Shown in pieces: positions 53,371 through 61,250 of a stretch of DNA of 61,250 nucleotides (the first letter of the stretch is position 1; the number at the start of each line of letters is the position of its first letter). The DNA comes from Planctomycetota bacterium (lineage in GTDB: Bacteria > Planctomycetota > UBA1135 > GCA-002686595), in NCBI GenBank assembly GCA_016779225.1, contig JADHNZ010000015.1, positions 1 through 61,250 on the forward strand, written 5' to 3'. The position numbers and the translations under genes are program-made. Under the pieces are notes generated by a model. The model was not told the DNA's origin. It searched no databases and worked only from the letters and a program-made list of their open reading frames with translations.

Positions 53371-54411
53371 ATGAGTCCCTCCATGAAGCTCCAAGTCCTC
53401 TCCCTCCTGCCCCTCCTCGCAGCGCCCTCCGCGGCGAGCGACCTCGACCTCCGGCTCCAAGCCGCCGGGGGCGCGACAACCGTCACGGCCAGCCCTGGCG
53501 AGGCCCTGACCTATGCGGTCCTGGGTGAGCTCACGGACGCGAACCACCAAGGCCTGGCCTTCTTCGCGTTCGACCTCGCCTTCGATGGCGGTGCACTGGT
53601 CCAGGCGGACGCTCCGACGAGCGCCGCCATGCTGAACTTCGCGACGCCGCTGGGCCTCAACAACCCGGCTGGCTTCGGCGGGACGCCCAGCCAGGGCGCG
53701 CTGCTGCAGGTTGGCGGAGCCCAGAACACCATCAACCAGACCTTCGCCGCCGCGCCCAGCGGGATGGTCATGACGGGTGTCGCCGCCCAGGGTTCGCCAG
53801 TGCTTCTGGCAAGCGGCCCCGTGACCGCGCCTCAGCAGGCGGGGACCTACCAGCTGGTCCTCTCCAACCCCCACGCCAATGTGATCGCCGCGGGAGCCGT
53901 CCCGAACCCGTTCTGGCGGGTGGAGCGCGCGGGAATCGCAGGCACCTCGAACCTGACGCTCACCATCGAGGTGGTCGATTGCACCGCGCCCGTGCCCTAC
54001 TGCGTGGGCAAGGCCAACTCCCTCGGCTGCGTCGCGACGCTCTCCGCCACCGGCACGGCATCCCTGACCGGAGCAGATGACTTCCGCCTGCAGGCCACCA
54101 ATGTGGTCAACAAGCAGTTCGGCCTCTACTTCTGGGGCTTGGGAGAGAGCAGCCTGCCTTGGCAGGGCGGAACCCTCTGCGTCCAAGGGCCTCTGCGACG
54201 GATGATCACGCACTTCAGCGGTGGCGCCGGCCAGGCTGGAACGGCCTGCACGGGCGTGCTGGACCAGCTCTTCCCCCAGACCGTCATGGCCAACAACGGC
54301 CTGCAGCCCGGGGACCAGGTGTTCCTCCAGGCCTGGTACCGAGACCCTCAGCACCCTGACGGGACTGGGGTGGCGATGACCGACGCCCTGCGGGTGACCA
54401 TTTGCCCCTGA
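53371..54411 (+). CDS. secreted protein with shared C-terminal module, partner of the di-heme protein
   Basis: 346 residues from the ATG at 53371 (two bases after the DUF1111 stop); the frame is open much further upstream but only inside that gene. A signal peptide ends near A-A-S-D. The N-terminal part (about 25-190) is a beta-sandwich with the look of cohesin-like or related PEP-CTERM-type domains (F-F-A-F-D-L-A-F-D-G-G-A). The C-terminal part has Y-C-V-G-K-A-N-S, Q-F-G-L-Y-F, L-C-V-Q-G and F-L-Q-A-W-Y-R-D, matching the modules at 8982 and 54621. A cohesin-like partner for the dockerin-like tail next door is an idea, not shown. Confidence 0.65.
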   Translation: MSPSMKLQVLSLLPLLAAPSAASDLDLRLQAAGGATTVTASPGEALTYAVLGELTDANHQGLAFFAFDLAFDGGALVQADAPTSAAMLNFATPLGLNNPAGFGGTPSQGALLQVGGAQNTINQTFAAAPSGMVMTGVAAQGSPVLLASGPVTAPQQAGTYQLVLSNPHANVIAAGAVPNPFWRVERAGIAGTSNLTLTIEVVDCTAPVPYCVGKANSLGCVATLSATGTASLTGADDFRLQATNVVNKQFGLYFWGLGESSLPWQGGTLCVQGPLRRMITHFSGGAGQAGTACTGVLDQLFPQTVMANNGLQPGDQVFLQAWYRDPQHPDGTGVAMTDALRVTICP

Positions 54412-54620
54412 CCTCCCCCCCAGCCCAACCCTAGCCACAGCCTCCAGGACCCAGGACTGCTGTCCAGATTCCGTCCAGGAGAACCAGAACGGCCCAGCCC
54501 GACCCTTGCGGCTGGCCCCCTGCCGACCCAAGAGTTCTACTTGACCCCTCTCCGAGCCCTCAGCGCCCCCCCCGGCACCCCCGGGGAGCGGAACGCGGGC
54601 TCTGGCCAACCTCACCGAGC

Positions 54621-56411
54621 ATGAACCCCCACCGCATCCTCCTCCCCGGCCTGGCACTCGCCCTGGCCCCCCTTGGCCTCGCCCAGAACGACATCAGCTG
54701 GGTCACCTTCCACCAGGACGACACCCTGCTCTCGGGCGACAGCGGGACGCTCCTGAACGACCAGCAGGAGAAGGACTACGCCTGGGGTGACCTGGACAAC
54801 GACGGGTGGACCGACCTCGTCATCGTCCGCAAGCAGCCCTACACCACCGCCGGCCGCTACCCCAATGTCCTGCTCATGAACGAGGGCGGCACCCTGACCG
54901 ACCGGACTGCGCAGTACGCGACGGCCACGGATGTCCCCGGGGACCAGGGCTTCTTCACGCCGACCAACGACCGGGATGTGATCCTGGGCGATGTCAACCT
55001 CGACGGCTGGCTGGATGTGATCACCTGCACCACGATCACCCCCAACGAGCCCAAGAGCCTCAGCCACCCGCGCATCTACATGAACCTGGGCCAGGACTCG
55101 AGCGGACAGTGGCTCGGCCTGGAGTACCAGGAGTCGCGCATCCCGGACTTCGGCACCTACCCCAACTTCTGCGGAGTGGGCATCGGCGATGTGACCGGGG
55201 ACGGCTATCCGGACCTCTACTTCGCCCACTACCACCAATCGGCGGTGGTCGACCTCAACGACCGCCTGCTGATCAACGACGGGACGGGCTCCTTCAGCGA
55301 CCAGTCGTCGACCCGCATGACGCCCCAGATGCTCGACTCGAGCTTCGGCGTCTCCGCGGTCATCGCGGACATGAACGGGGACGGCGTGGCCGACATCGTC
55401 AAGGACACGGCCCTTGGCTCCACGGGCGCCTCGGGCCCGAAGATGTCCATCTCCTACAACAACCCGGCGAACCCCGGGATGTTCAACCAGTTCCAGGAGC
55501 CCTACCTCGGCGCCCCCTACCACACCAATGTTGGGGACCTGAACCAGGACGGGAAGCCTGATGTGGTCATCGCGGACGACGGCAGCGACCGGTACATGCT
55601 CAACCAGGGCAACGACCCCTTCGGGCGCGTGATCTGGTCGTCGGCCTACACCTACAACACGGATGACGGCTTCGGCTCCAACAACCTCGTCGCGGACCTC
55701 GACGGCGACAACTGGAACGATGTGCTCATCTGCGATGTGGATGTCGACATCCCCAGCTGCAGCCGTCGCCTGCACATCTACCACAACCGCGGCGGCACGG
55801 TCGGGGGCTTCGTCACCCTGCACGAGGAGTCCGGCGGCGGCGACCGCGGGATCACCGGCATGTCCACGAGCGACATGACCGGCACCCACGATGTGGCCGT
55901 GTTCGACCTGGACAACGACGGGGACAACGACATGGTCATCGGCCGCTGCAGCGGCACGGACCTCTGGATCAACGACACCTTCACCGGGGGCGGCTCCGGT
56001 CCCATCGGCACCCCGTTCTGCTCGGCGAACGCCAACAGCACCGGGTTCCCTGGCCTGATCCAGGCGGACGGCTCCACCAGCGTGGGCGCGGACAATGTCA
56101 CGCTCACCGCGAGCCTCCTGCCCCAGTCCCAGTTCGGCCTCTTCATCGTGAGCGCCACCCAGGCCAACATCCCCGTCTCCCAGGGCAACCTCTGCGTGGG
56201 CGGCCAGATCGGACGCTTCAGCGCCCCGGGCCAGATCAAGAACTCCGGGTCGGCCGGCTCGTTCTCACTCTCCATTCCCCTGGGCTCCAACTGGCCGGTC
56301 ACCGGCGTGAGCGCCGTCCAGGCGGGCGACACCTGGCACTTCTCGACCTGGTTCCGCGATGTCGGCGCCGTGTCGAACTTCACCAACGGGGTCTCGATCA
56401 CCTTCCAGTGA
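54621..56411 (+). CDS. secreted FG-GAP repeat protein with shared C-terminal module
   Basis: 596 residues; signal peptide to L-G-L-A-Q (about 20-24). Residues about 50-455 carry six or more FG-GAP blades (D-L-D-N-D-G-W, D-V-N-L-D-G-W, D-V-T-G-D-G-Y, D-M-N-G-D-G, D-L-N-Q-D-G, D-L-D-G-D-N-W). The last 130 residues are the shared module: C-S-A-N-A-N-S-T-G, Q-F-G-L-F, L-C-V-G-G-Q-I-G-R-F, W-H-F-S-T-W-F-R-D and a V-S-I-T-F end. No enzyme domain is present. Likely a surface or matrix protein. Confidence 0.75.
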   Translation: MNPHRILLPGLALALAPLGLAQNDISWVTFHQDDTLLSGDSGTLLNDQQEKDYAWGDLDNDGWTDLVIVRKQPYTTAGRYPNVLLMNEGGTLTDRTAQYATATDVPGDQGFFTPTNDRDVILGDVNLDGWLDVITCTTITPNEPKSLSHPRIYMNLGQDSSGQWLGLEYQESRIPDFGTYPNFCGVGIGDVTGDGYPDLYFAHYHQSAVVDLNDRLLINDGTGSFSDQSSTRMTPQMLDSSFGVSAVIADMNGDGVADIVKDTALGSTGASGPKMSISYNNPANPGMFNQFQEPYLGAPYHTNVGDLNQDGKPDVVIADDGSDRYMLNQGNDPFGRVIWSSAYTYNTDDGFGSNNLVADLDGDNWNDVLICDVDVDIPSCSRRLHIYHNRGGTVGGFVTLHEESGGGDRGITGMSTSDMTGTHDVAVFDLDNDGDNDMVIGRCSGTDLWINDTFTGGGSGPIGTPFCSANANSTGFPGLIQADGSTSVGADNVTLTASLLPQSQFGLFIVSATQANIPVSQGNLCVGGQIGRFSAPGQIKNSGSAGSFSLSIPLGSNWPVTGVSAVQAGDTWHFSTWFRDVGAVSNFTNGVSITFQ

Positions 56412-56446
56412 GAGCCCTCCGAGCCTGGGTCCGCCCGGGTTCCCCC

Positions 56447-56481
56447 CCGCGGGGGCCGCGCCACCGGCGCGGCCCCCGCGG
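56447..56481 (+). terminator. 16-base-pair terminator hairpin
   Basis: A perfect inverted repeat (56447-56462 with 56466-56481, three-base loop) 36 bases after the FG-GAP gene stop, followed by TCGTTGT. The strongest hairpin seen in the window and very probably a terminator. Nothing else is seen before the next ATG at 56627. Confidence 0.7.
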
Positions 56482-56626
56482 TCGTTGTCCCAGGGCCATG
56501 CCGCTTGCGGGCCCCGCCACGGCGGACCTCGCCTCCGCGGACAGTGACTGGAGGTCGTGCGCCTCGCATGATGGGCCCGTGGATCGCCGCAGGTGATCCT
56601 TCCGGCCCCTGCGCCCCCTTCTGCCG

Positions 56627-57544
56627 ATGACGCAAGAGACCCCGCCCGGCTCCCAGGGCTCCTCGGACGCCCCCGTGGTGCGGTCCTCGGCCCTCCTGGT
56701 GGCTGGCCTCCTGCTGGCCGTCACTGCGGTGGCCACAGGGGCCGTATTCGCCCGGCTCTCCGAGCTGCCCGCCCTCTCCAAGGCCGCGTGGCGATGCGGC
56801 CTCGCCGCCCTGCTGCTGTCCGGCCCCGCCCTCAGGTCGGGAGGACTCCGCCGGCTCCCCCCCGCCCGCACCCTGGCCGCAGGCCTGCTCCTGGGCCTGC
56901 ACTTCGGCGCCTGGATCTCCTCCCTGGATCACACCTCCGTGGCGGTGAGCGTCCTGCTCGTGAACACGACGCCGCTCTGGGTCGCACTGCTCAGCCGCCG
57001 CGTCAACGCCGAGCGGGTCCCAGCCGGTGCGCGCTGGGGCGTTGCGCTCGGCTTCCTCGGCGCCGCCGCGCTCCCCATCACGGAGGCCCTCCGCTCTGGC
57101 AGTGAGGGGGCTCGACTGACGGGCTCCCTCCTTGCGCTCCTCGGAGCCCTGGGCTGGGCCGGCTACACCCTCGCCGGGCGTGGGGTCGTGCGCCGCGTCC
57201 CTCTCGTGGCCTACCTCTGCGCCTGCTACGGCTCAGCCGCCGCGGGACTCGCCCTCGTCTGCGCCTGCACCGGCCAGCTCCGCGCACCGGCTTCCGCAGC
57301 CGAGTGGTGGCCGATCCTCGGCCTGGCGCTGGTCCCTCAGCTGATCGGGCACTCCATGCTGAACTGGGCACTGCAGTCCCTGCCCGCGGTGGTCGTCTCC
57401 CTCGCGGCCCTTGGCGAGCCGGTGCTGGCCTCGGTCCTCGCCTGGGTGCTCCTCCAGGAAGCTCCCGGCCTTCCCGTCCTCTTGGCGGCCCCGCTGATCC
57501 TCACGGGAGTGCTGAGCGCGGCTCGCGCGCGGCCGGGGAGCTGA
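56627..57544 (+). CDS. DMT-family transporter (EamA domains)
   Basis: 305 residues with ten membrane segments in two EamA repeats; the first closes with S-L-D-H-T-S-V-A-V-S-V-L-L-V-N-T-T-P-L (about 104-122) and the second ends A-L-G-E-P-V-L-A-S-V-L-A. It probably exports an amino acid or similar small metabolite. The stop is 13 bases before the sulfotransferase-like gene, so they may share a transcript. Confidence 0.85.
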   Translation: MTQETPPGSQGSSDAPVVRSSALLVAGLLLAVTAVATGAVFARLSELPALSKAAWRCGLAALLLSGPALRSGGLRRLPPARTLAAGLLLGLHFGAWISSLDHTSVAVSVLLVNTTPLWVALLSRRVNAERVPAGARWGVALGFLGAAALPITEALRSGSEGARLTGSLLALLGALGWAGYTLAGRGVVRRVPLVAYLCACYGSAAAGLALVCACTGQLRAPASAAEWWPILGLALVPQLIGHSMLNWALQSLPAVVVSLAALGEPVLASVLAWVLLQEAPGLPVLLAAPLILTGVLSAARARPGS

Positions 57545-57557
57545 GTAGGCTCCTGGG

Positions 57558-58292
57558 ATGCGCCCCCTCCTCGCAGTCTGGTCCGGCCCGCGCAACCTCT
57601 CGACCGCGCTGATGCGCGCGTTCTCGAGCCGGCCGGGGACCCAGGTCTGGGACGAGCCCTTCTACGCGCACTACCTCGCGCAAACCGGCAAGCAGCACCC
57701 CATGCAGGAGGCCATCCTGGCCAGCCAACCCCAGGACGAGCAGGCCGTGATCGCGGACCTGCAGGCCCCACTCCCGGAGGGCTTCACCCTGGGGTACCAG
57801 AAGCAGATGGCCCACCACCTGCTGCCCCACATGGACAGGGACTGGATGGAGGAGCAGCACCATGCGTTCCTCATCCGCGACCCCCGCGCGATGCTCGCCT
57901 CGCTCGACCAGAAGCTCGAGCAGTTCGAGCTCGAGGACACGGGGCTGCCGCAGCAGGTCGAGCTGTTCGAGCGCTTCCTCTCGCGGGACGGAGTCCCGCC
58001 GGTCGTCCTCGACTCGGCGGACCTGGCCCGGAGCCCCGAGCAGGCCCTCAGCGCGCTCTGCGCAGTGGCCGGCGTGCCATTCGAGCGCAAGATGCTCACC
58101 TGGCCCGCGGGTCCGCATCCTCGGGATGGAGCCTGGGGCTCGCACTGGTACGCCAACACCTGGGCCTCCACCGGCTTCCGCGCTCCCAAGGACGAGGGGC
58201 CGCGGCCCCTTGATCCCGCGCTCGAGCCCCTGCTGGAGCGCTGCCAGCCCCTCTACGACCACCTCGCGGCCCACAGGGTCCGCGTCTCCTGA
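57558..58292 (+). CDS. sulfotransferase-like P-loop protein
   Basis: 244 residues. W-S-G-P-R-N-L-S-T-A-L (about 8-18) is the 5'-phosphosulfate loop and I-R-D-P-R-A-M (about 108-114) the 3'-phosphate loop of PAPS-dependent sulfotransferases, although activity in this subfamily is not established. The next gene, 22 bases on, is a class IV aminotransferase. In plants a protein annotated branched-chain aminotransferase-like carries both parts in one chain, so the two gene products probably work together. Confidence 0.75.
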   Translation: MRPLLAVWSGPRNLSTALMRAFSSRPGTQVWDEPFYAHYLAQTGKQHPMQEAILASQPQDEQAVIADLQAPLPEGFTLGYQKQMAHHLLPHMDRDWMEEQHHAFLIRDPRAMLASLDQKLEQFELEDTGLPQQVELFERFLSRDGVPPVVLDSADLARSPEQALSALCAVAGVPFERKMLTWPAGPHPRDGAWGSHWYANTWASTGFRAPKDEGPRPLDPALEPLLERCQPLYDHLAAHRVRVS

Positions 58293-58314
58293 TCCCCTGA
58301 CCGCGCTGTCCTCC

Positions 58315-59214
58315 ATGCTCCAGACCTTCAACGAGAAGAACCGTGACCTCATCGTCAGCGTCGGGGGCGCGCTGCTCCCGCGCGCCGAGGCGAAGGTGAG
58401 CGTGTTCGACTCCCTCGTCCAGGGAGGCGATGGCTGCTGGGAGGGACTTCGGCTCTACCAGGGGCGCATCTTCAAGCTGCGGGAGCACCTGGAGCGCCTG
58501 CGCCACTCGGCGCTCGCCATGGGCTTCGCGGAGATCCCCTCCGCGGACTCCATCGTGCAGGAGATCAAGCGCACCCTCGCCGCGAACGGCATGACCGACG
58601 GGGTGCACATTCGCCTCACCCTCTCACGCGGCGAGAAGATCACCTCGGGGATGGACCCGCGCCTGAACCAGGCCGGCCCCCTGCTCATCGTCCTGGCCGA
58701 GCACAAGGCGCCGGTCTACGAGAAGAAGGGCCTCCGGCTCGCGACCTCCTCGTTCCGCCGCTTCCCGCCGGACTGTCTGGATCCGAAGATCCACCACAAC
58801 AACCTGCTGCAGTCCATCCTGGCCAAGCTCGAGGCGAACGCGGCTGGCGCCGATGACTCGATCATGCTGGATCTGCGCGGCTTCGTCGCGGAGACCAACG
58901 CCACCCACCTCTTCCGGGTTGCCGACGGCGTGGTGGAGACGCCGCGCACCGTGGCCTGCCCGGAGGGCATCACGCGCGCGACCGTCCTCGAGCTGTGCCG
59001 CCGGAACGACATCCCCCACGCGGAGCGCGACCTCTCCCTGGCCGAGTTCCACCGCGCGGATGAGGTCTTCTGCACGGGGACCATGGGCGAGCTGGCCTCG
59101 GTCACCTCCATCGACGGCCGCACGATCGGCTCGGGCGAGGTCGGGCCCATGACACAGCGCCTCTCCGGCCTCTACGGCGAGGAGACGCGCTCGGGCGGCG
59201 AGCAGGTCGCCTGA
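58315..59214 (+). CDS. class IV PLP aminotransferase (branched-chain/D-amino acid type)
   Basis: 299 residues from the ATG at 58315, since the frame upstream lies inside the sulfotransferase-like gene. The fold shows V-F-D-S-L-V-Q-G-G-D-G-C-W-E-G (about 26-40), a probable PLP lysine in D-P-K-I-H-H-N-N-L-L, E-T-N-A-T-H-L-F, and F-C-T-G-T-M-G-E near the end. It moves amino groups between an amino acid and 2-oxoglutarate; substrate is unclear. Partner: the sulfotransferase-like gene. Confidence 0.85.
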   Translation: MLQTFNEKNRDLIVSVGGALLPRAEAKVSVFDSLVQGGDGCWEGLRLYQGRIFKLREHLERLRHSALAMGFAEIPSADSIVQEIKRTLAANGMTDGVHIRLTLSRGEKITSGMDPRLNQAGPLLIVLAEHKAPVYEKKGLRLATSSFRRFPPDCLDPKIHHNNLLQSILAKLEANAAGADDSIMLDLRGFVAETNATHLFRVADGVVETPRTVACPEGITRATVLELCRRNDIPHAERDLSLAEFHRADEVFCTGTMGELASVTSIDGRTIGSGEVGPMTQRLSGLYGEETRSGGEQVA

Positions 59215-59281
59215 GCGCGCGCCTCAGGACGCACGCCCCCCCACGCGGGCCCCGGAGGCTGCCCAAGAGAGCCACAGGGCT

Positions 59282-59297
59282 GGGGCCGGACGGCCCC
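59282..59297. terminator. hairpin between convergent genes
   Basis: GGGGCC and GGCCCC flank a four-base loop in the 132-base gap between the aminotransferase and htpG, which converge here. It may act as a two-way terminator. Confidence 0.35.
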
Positions 59298-59346
59298 GCG
59301 CTGGTGCGCGACTCCCCCCGGCGGCGAGAGAGACCGAGCAGCTGAG

Positions 59347-61250
59347 TCAGCCCCTGAGGGAGTCCTCGAGCAGGGTGCTCACCAGGGTTGCGAAGCGAGC
59401 CGGGTCCGGCGGGGCCTGGCCCTCGCGGATCAGGGCCTGCCCGAGCAGCACCTCGCCCGCCTCCGCCACCCGCGGGCTGTTGGCGTCGACGCCGTGCAGC
59501 CTGGAGATCCCCTTGATCAGCGGGTGCTCTGGGTTCACCTCCAGGACCCGCTTGGAGGCCGGGAGCTCGTGGCCCGCGCGCCGCAGCATGCGCTCGGCGT
59601 GCGAGGACCACGCCCCCTCGTCTCCCACGAGGACGGCCGGCGTCTCCTTCAGGCGCGCGCTGTAGCGCACGGCGGAGACCCACTCGCCAACGGAGGAGCG
59701 CAGGGCATCCAGGAAGCCCTTGTCGGCGCCCTCCCGCTCCTCACGAGCCTTGCGCTCGTCGTCGCCCTCGAGGGAGGAGTCGCCCCGGTCGACCTGCCGC
59801 AGCGGTGTGCCGTCGAACTCACTGAGCCTCTGGAGCATCCACTCATCCACCGGATCGACGAACAGCAGCACCTCACGGCCCGCCGCCCGCGGCGCCTCGA
59901 GGTGCGGCGAAGCCAGGGCCGTGCGCAGGTCCGGTGCCACGAGGACCGGGAGTGAGTCGGCCTCCTCGCCCTGCGCCTCCTTGACCTCGGCCAGGGTGCG
60001 CCAGCCCTCCTCGGCGCTGGTCTTGAAGAGGCACAGCTCGCTGATGCGCTGCCCCTCGTCATCGCCGGCCCAGATGCCCTCCTTGAGCAGGGTGCCAAAG
60101 GTCTCCCAGAAGCCCTCGTAGGCCTTGCGATCCTCGCGCAGCAGCCGCTTGAGGGCCTCGAGCACCTTGCGCACGAGGTGTTTGCGGATCTGCCGCACGC
60201 GCGCATCCGACTGGATGCTCTCGCGGCTGACATTGAGAGGCAGGTCGCTGGACTCGACCACGCCCACCACGAATCGCAGCCAGGCGGGCAGGAGCTCCTC
60301 GCACTCCTCCTGGATGCGGACCCTCCGCGCGTAGAGGGAGAGGCGCGACTTGGCACGCGCGGGGTCGTGCAGGTCGAACGGAGCCTGCTCGGGGACATAC
60401 AGCAGCGCCGTGTACTCGAGGGTGCCCTCGGCCCGCAGGTGCAGGGTCTCGAGGGGCTTGCCCCAGCCCGCAAGGTGCGAGAAGAACTCCTCGTACTCCT
60501 GGGTGGTGACCTCGTCCTTGGGGCGGGTCCAGAGGGGCTTCTGGGTGTTCAGCGTCTCGATCTCGCGAGTCGGCGCCTCTCCCTCCTCCCCGGGGCGCTC
60601 GACCTCCATCTGGATCGGGTACTCCACGAAGTCCGACCAGCGCCGGACCAGCTGGCGCAGCACCCAAGGCTGCAGGAAGCGCCGCGGGTCGTCCTCGCCG
60701 TCCTCCTCCTCCGCGCCCTCGGGCGACGGCTTGAGCGTGAGGGAGATCACGGTGCCCCGCGCCAGCCCCTCCGCGGGCTCGATCGTGAACTCTCCGTCGC
60801 CACGACTCGTCCAGCGCCAGCCCTCCTCGGTGCCCGCCCGGCGGGTCTCCACCACCACCTCGTCCGCGACCATGAAGACGCTGTAGAAGCCGACCCCGAA
60901 GCGCCCGATCAGCTCGGGGCTCTCCTGGGCACCCTGCTCGCGGAGCGCGTCCAGGAACCGTCGAGTGCCCGAGCTCGCGATGGTGCCCAGGTTCGCGACC
61001 AGGTCCTCACGGGTCATCCCGATGCCGTTGTCCGCGATGCGCAGGGTCCCGGACTCAGGGTCGGGGTCGAGGACGATCCTCAGCGAGTCGCCCTCCTCCA
61101 TGAGCCCCTCAGTGGTCAGGGCCTCGTGGCGCAGCTTGTCGAGGGCGTCGCTGGCGTTCGAGAGGAGCTCCCGCAGGAACACCTCACGGTGCGAGTAGAG
61201 CGAGTGGATGACGAGGTCGAGGACCTGGCGGACCTCCGCCTCGAACCGAT
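59347..61250 (-). CDS. htpG: molecular chaperone HtpG (Hsp90), 5' end outside window
   Basis: 634 residues are visible; the frame is open to the window edge and already reads R-F-E-A-E-V-R-Q, normally about residue 6, so only a few codons are missing. The N-terminal ATPase domain has E-L-L-S-N-A-S-D-A-L-D-K-L, I-A-D-N-G-I-G-M-T and G-F-Y-S-V-F-M-V. The middle domain has a conserved N-V-S-R-E, and the C-terminal dimerisation domain ends normally. It folds and protects cytoplasmic clients. A GTG at 61182 is internal, not the start. Confidence 0.95.
   Translation of the reverse strand, partial: RFEAEVRQVLDLVIHSLYSHREVFLRELLSNASDALDKLRHEALTTEGLMEEGDSLRIVLDPDPESGTLRIADNGIGMTREDLVANLGTIASSGTRRFLDALREQGAQESPELIGRFGVGFYSVFMVADEVVVETRRAGTEEGWRWTSRGDGEFTIEPAEGLARGTVISLTLKPSPEGAEEEDGEDDPRRFLQPWVLRQLVRRWSDFVEYPIQMEVERPGEEGEAPTREIETLNTQKPLWTRPKDEVTTQEYEEFFSHLAGWGKPLETLHLRAEGTLEYTALLYVPEQAPFDLHDPARAKSRLSLYARRVRIQEECEELLPAWLRFVVGVVESSDLPLNVSRESIQSDARVRQIRKHLVRKVLEALKRLLREDRKAYEGFWETFGTLLKEGIWAGDDEGQRISELCLFKTSAEEGWRTLAEVKEAQGEEADSLPVLVAPDLRTALASPHLEAPRAAGREVLLFVDPVDEWMLQRLSEFDGTPLRQVDRGDSSLEGDDERKAREEREGADKGFLDALRSSVGEWVSAVRYSARLKETPAVLVGDEGAWSSHAERMLRRAGHELPASKRVLEVNPEHPLIKGISRLHGVDANSPRVAEAGEVLLGQALIREGQAPPDPARFATLVSTLLEDSLRG

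Noticed and set aside
1-61250. CRISPR arrays, insertion sequences, phage genes and attachment sites.
   Set aside because: No regularly spaced direct repeats, transposase motifs or integrase genes were seen; base composition looks even apart from the short A+T-rich hairpin at 16451-16486.

Overview
The window is 61,250 bases of G+C-rich bacterial chromosome, very probably from a member of the Planctomycetota. The inference rests on gene families: a PVC-type HEAT/cytochrome protein, several secreted FG-GAP repeat proteins, an ASPIC/UnbV protein fused to redoxin and TPR parts, a DUF1111 di-heme protein ending in a dockerin-like D-x-D-x-D tail, and a recurring C-terminal module in secreted proteins. 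I saw no rRNA, tRNA, CRISPR array, insertion sequence or phage gene. Once the small gene at 16181-16405 is counted, no stretch longer than 300 bases lacks a gene. Two genes run off the ends: a flippase at the left and htpG at the right.

Layout. 1-2052 (minus) holds a polysaccharide flippase and an FkbM methyltransferase, the edge of a glycan cluster. 2171-8852 (minus) is a tightly coupled run of one long ASPIC/UnbV-redoxin-TPR lipoprotein followed by two different dynamin-like GTPases. The long gene contains an in-frame UGA followed by a SECIS-like hairpin, so it is a candidate selenoprotein. 8982-15942 (minus) holds a secreted repeat protein, a degenerate GGDEF protein, a large PVC-type cytochrome/HEAT protein and a DUF3810 zincin. 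16181-18112 (minus) holds a small membrane protein, a MamK-like actin and its coiled-coil neighbour. 18187-24669 (minus) is a complete TetR / TolC-like / HlyD / RND efflux operon. 24761-30846 holds a membrane protein, YceI, a cation/proton antiporter and an FG-GAP lipoprotein. 30901-34678 holds a divergent membrane glycosyltransferase and a GH20 hydrolase. 34686-43087 (minus) is a seven-gene run: a PaoABC-like molybdenum hydroxylase, a small Cys-rich protein, a DUF1326-like exported protein, Lon protease and a HupE-like membrane protein. 43345-47178 (plus) is a four-gene double ABC exporter operon. 47386-61250 carries mainly single genes or pairs: a small exported protein, a BNR protein with a MoaD/ThiS carrier, a large exported protein, the di-heme protein with a secreted partner, an FG-GAP protein, a DMT transporter, a sulfotransferase-like plus class IV aminotransferase pair, and htpG.

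The points I rate most worth testing are: the in-frame UGA with hairpin at 7106-7139, upstream of two coupled GTPases; near-absence of the tetranucleotide ACGT across the window with matching context-dependent codon choice; a MamK-like actin outside any magnetosome cluster whose operon partner shares a coiled-coil plus F-E-A-N tail with a degenerate GGDEF protein; and a C-terminal module shared by three secreted proteins.
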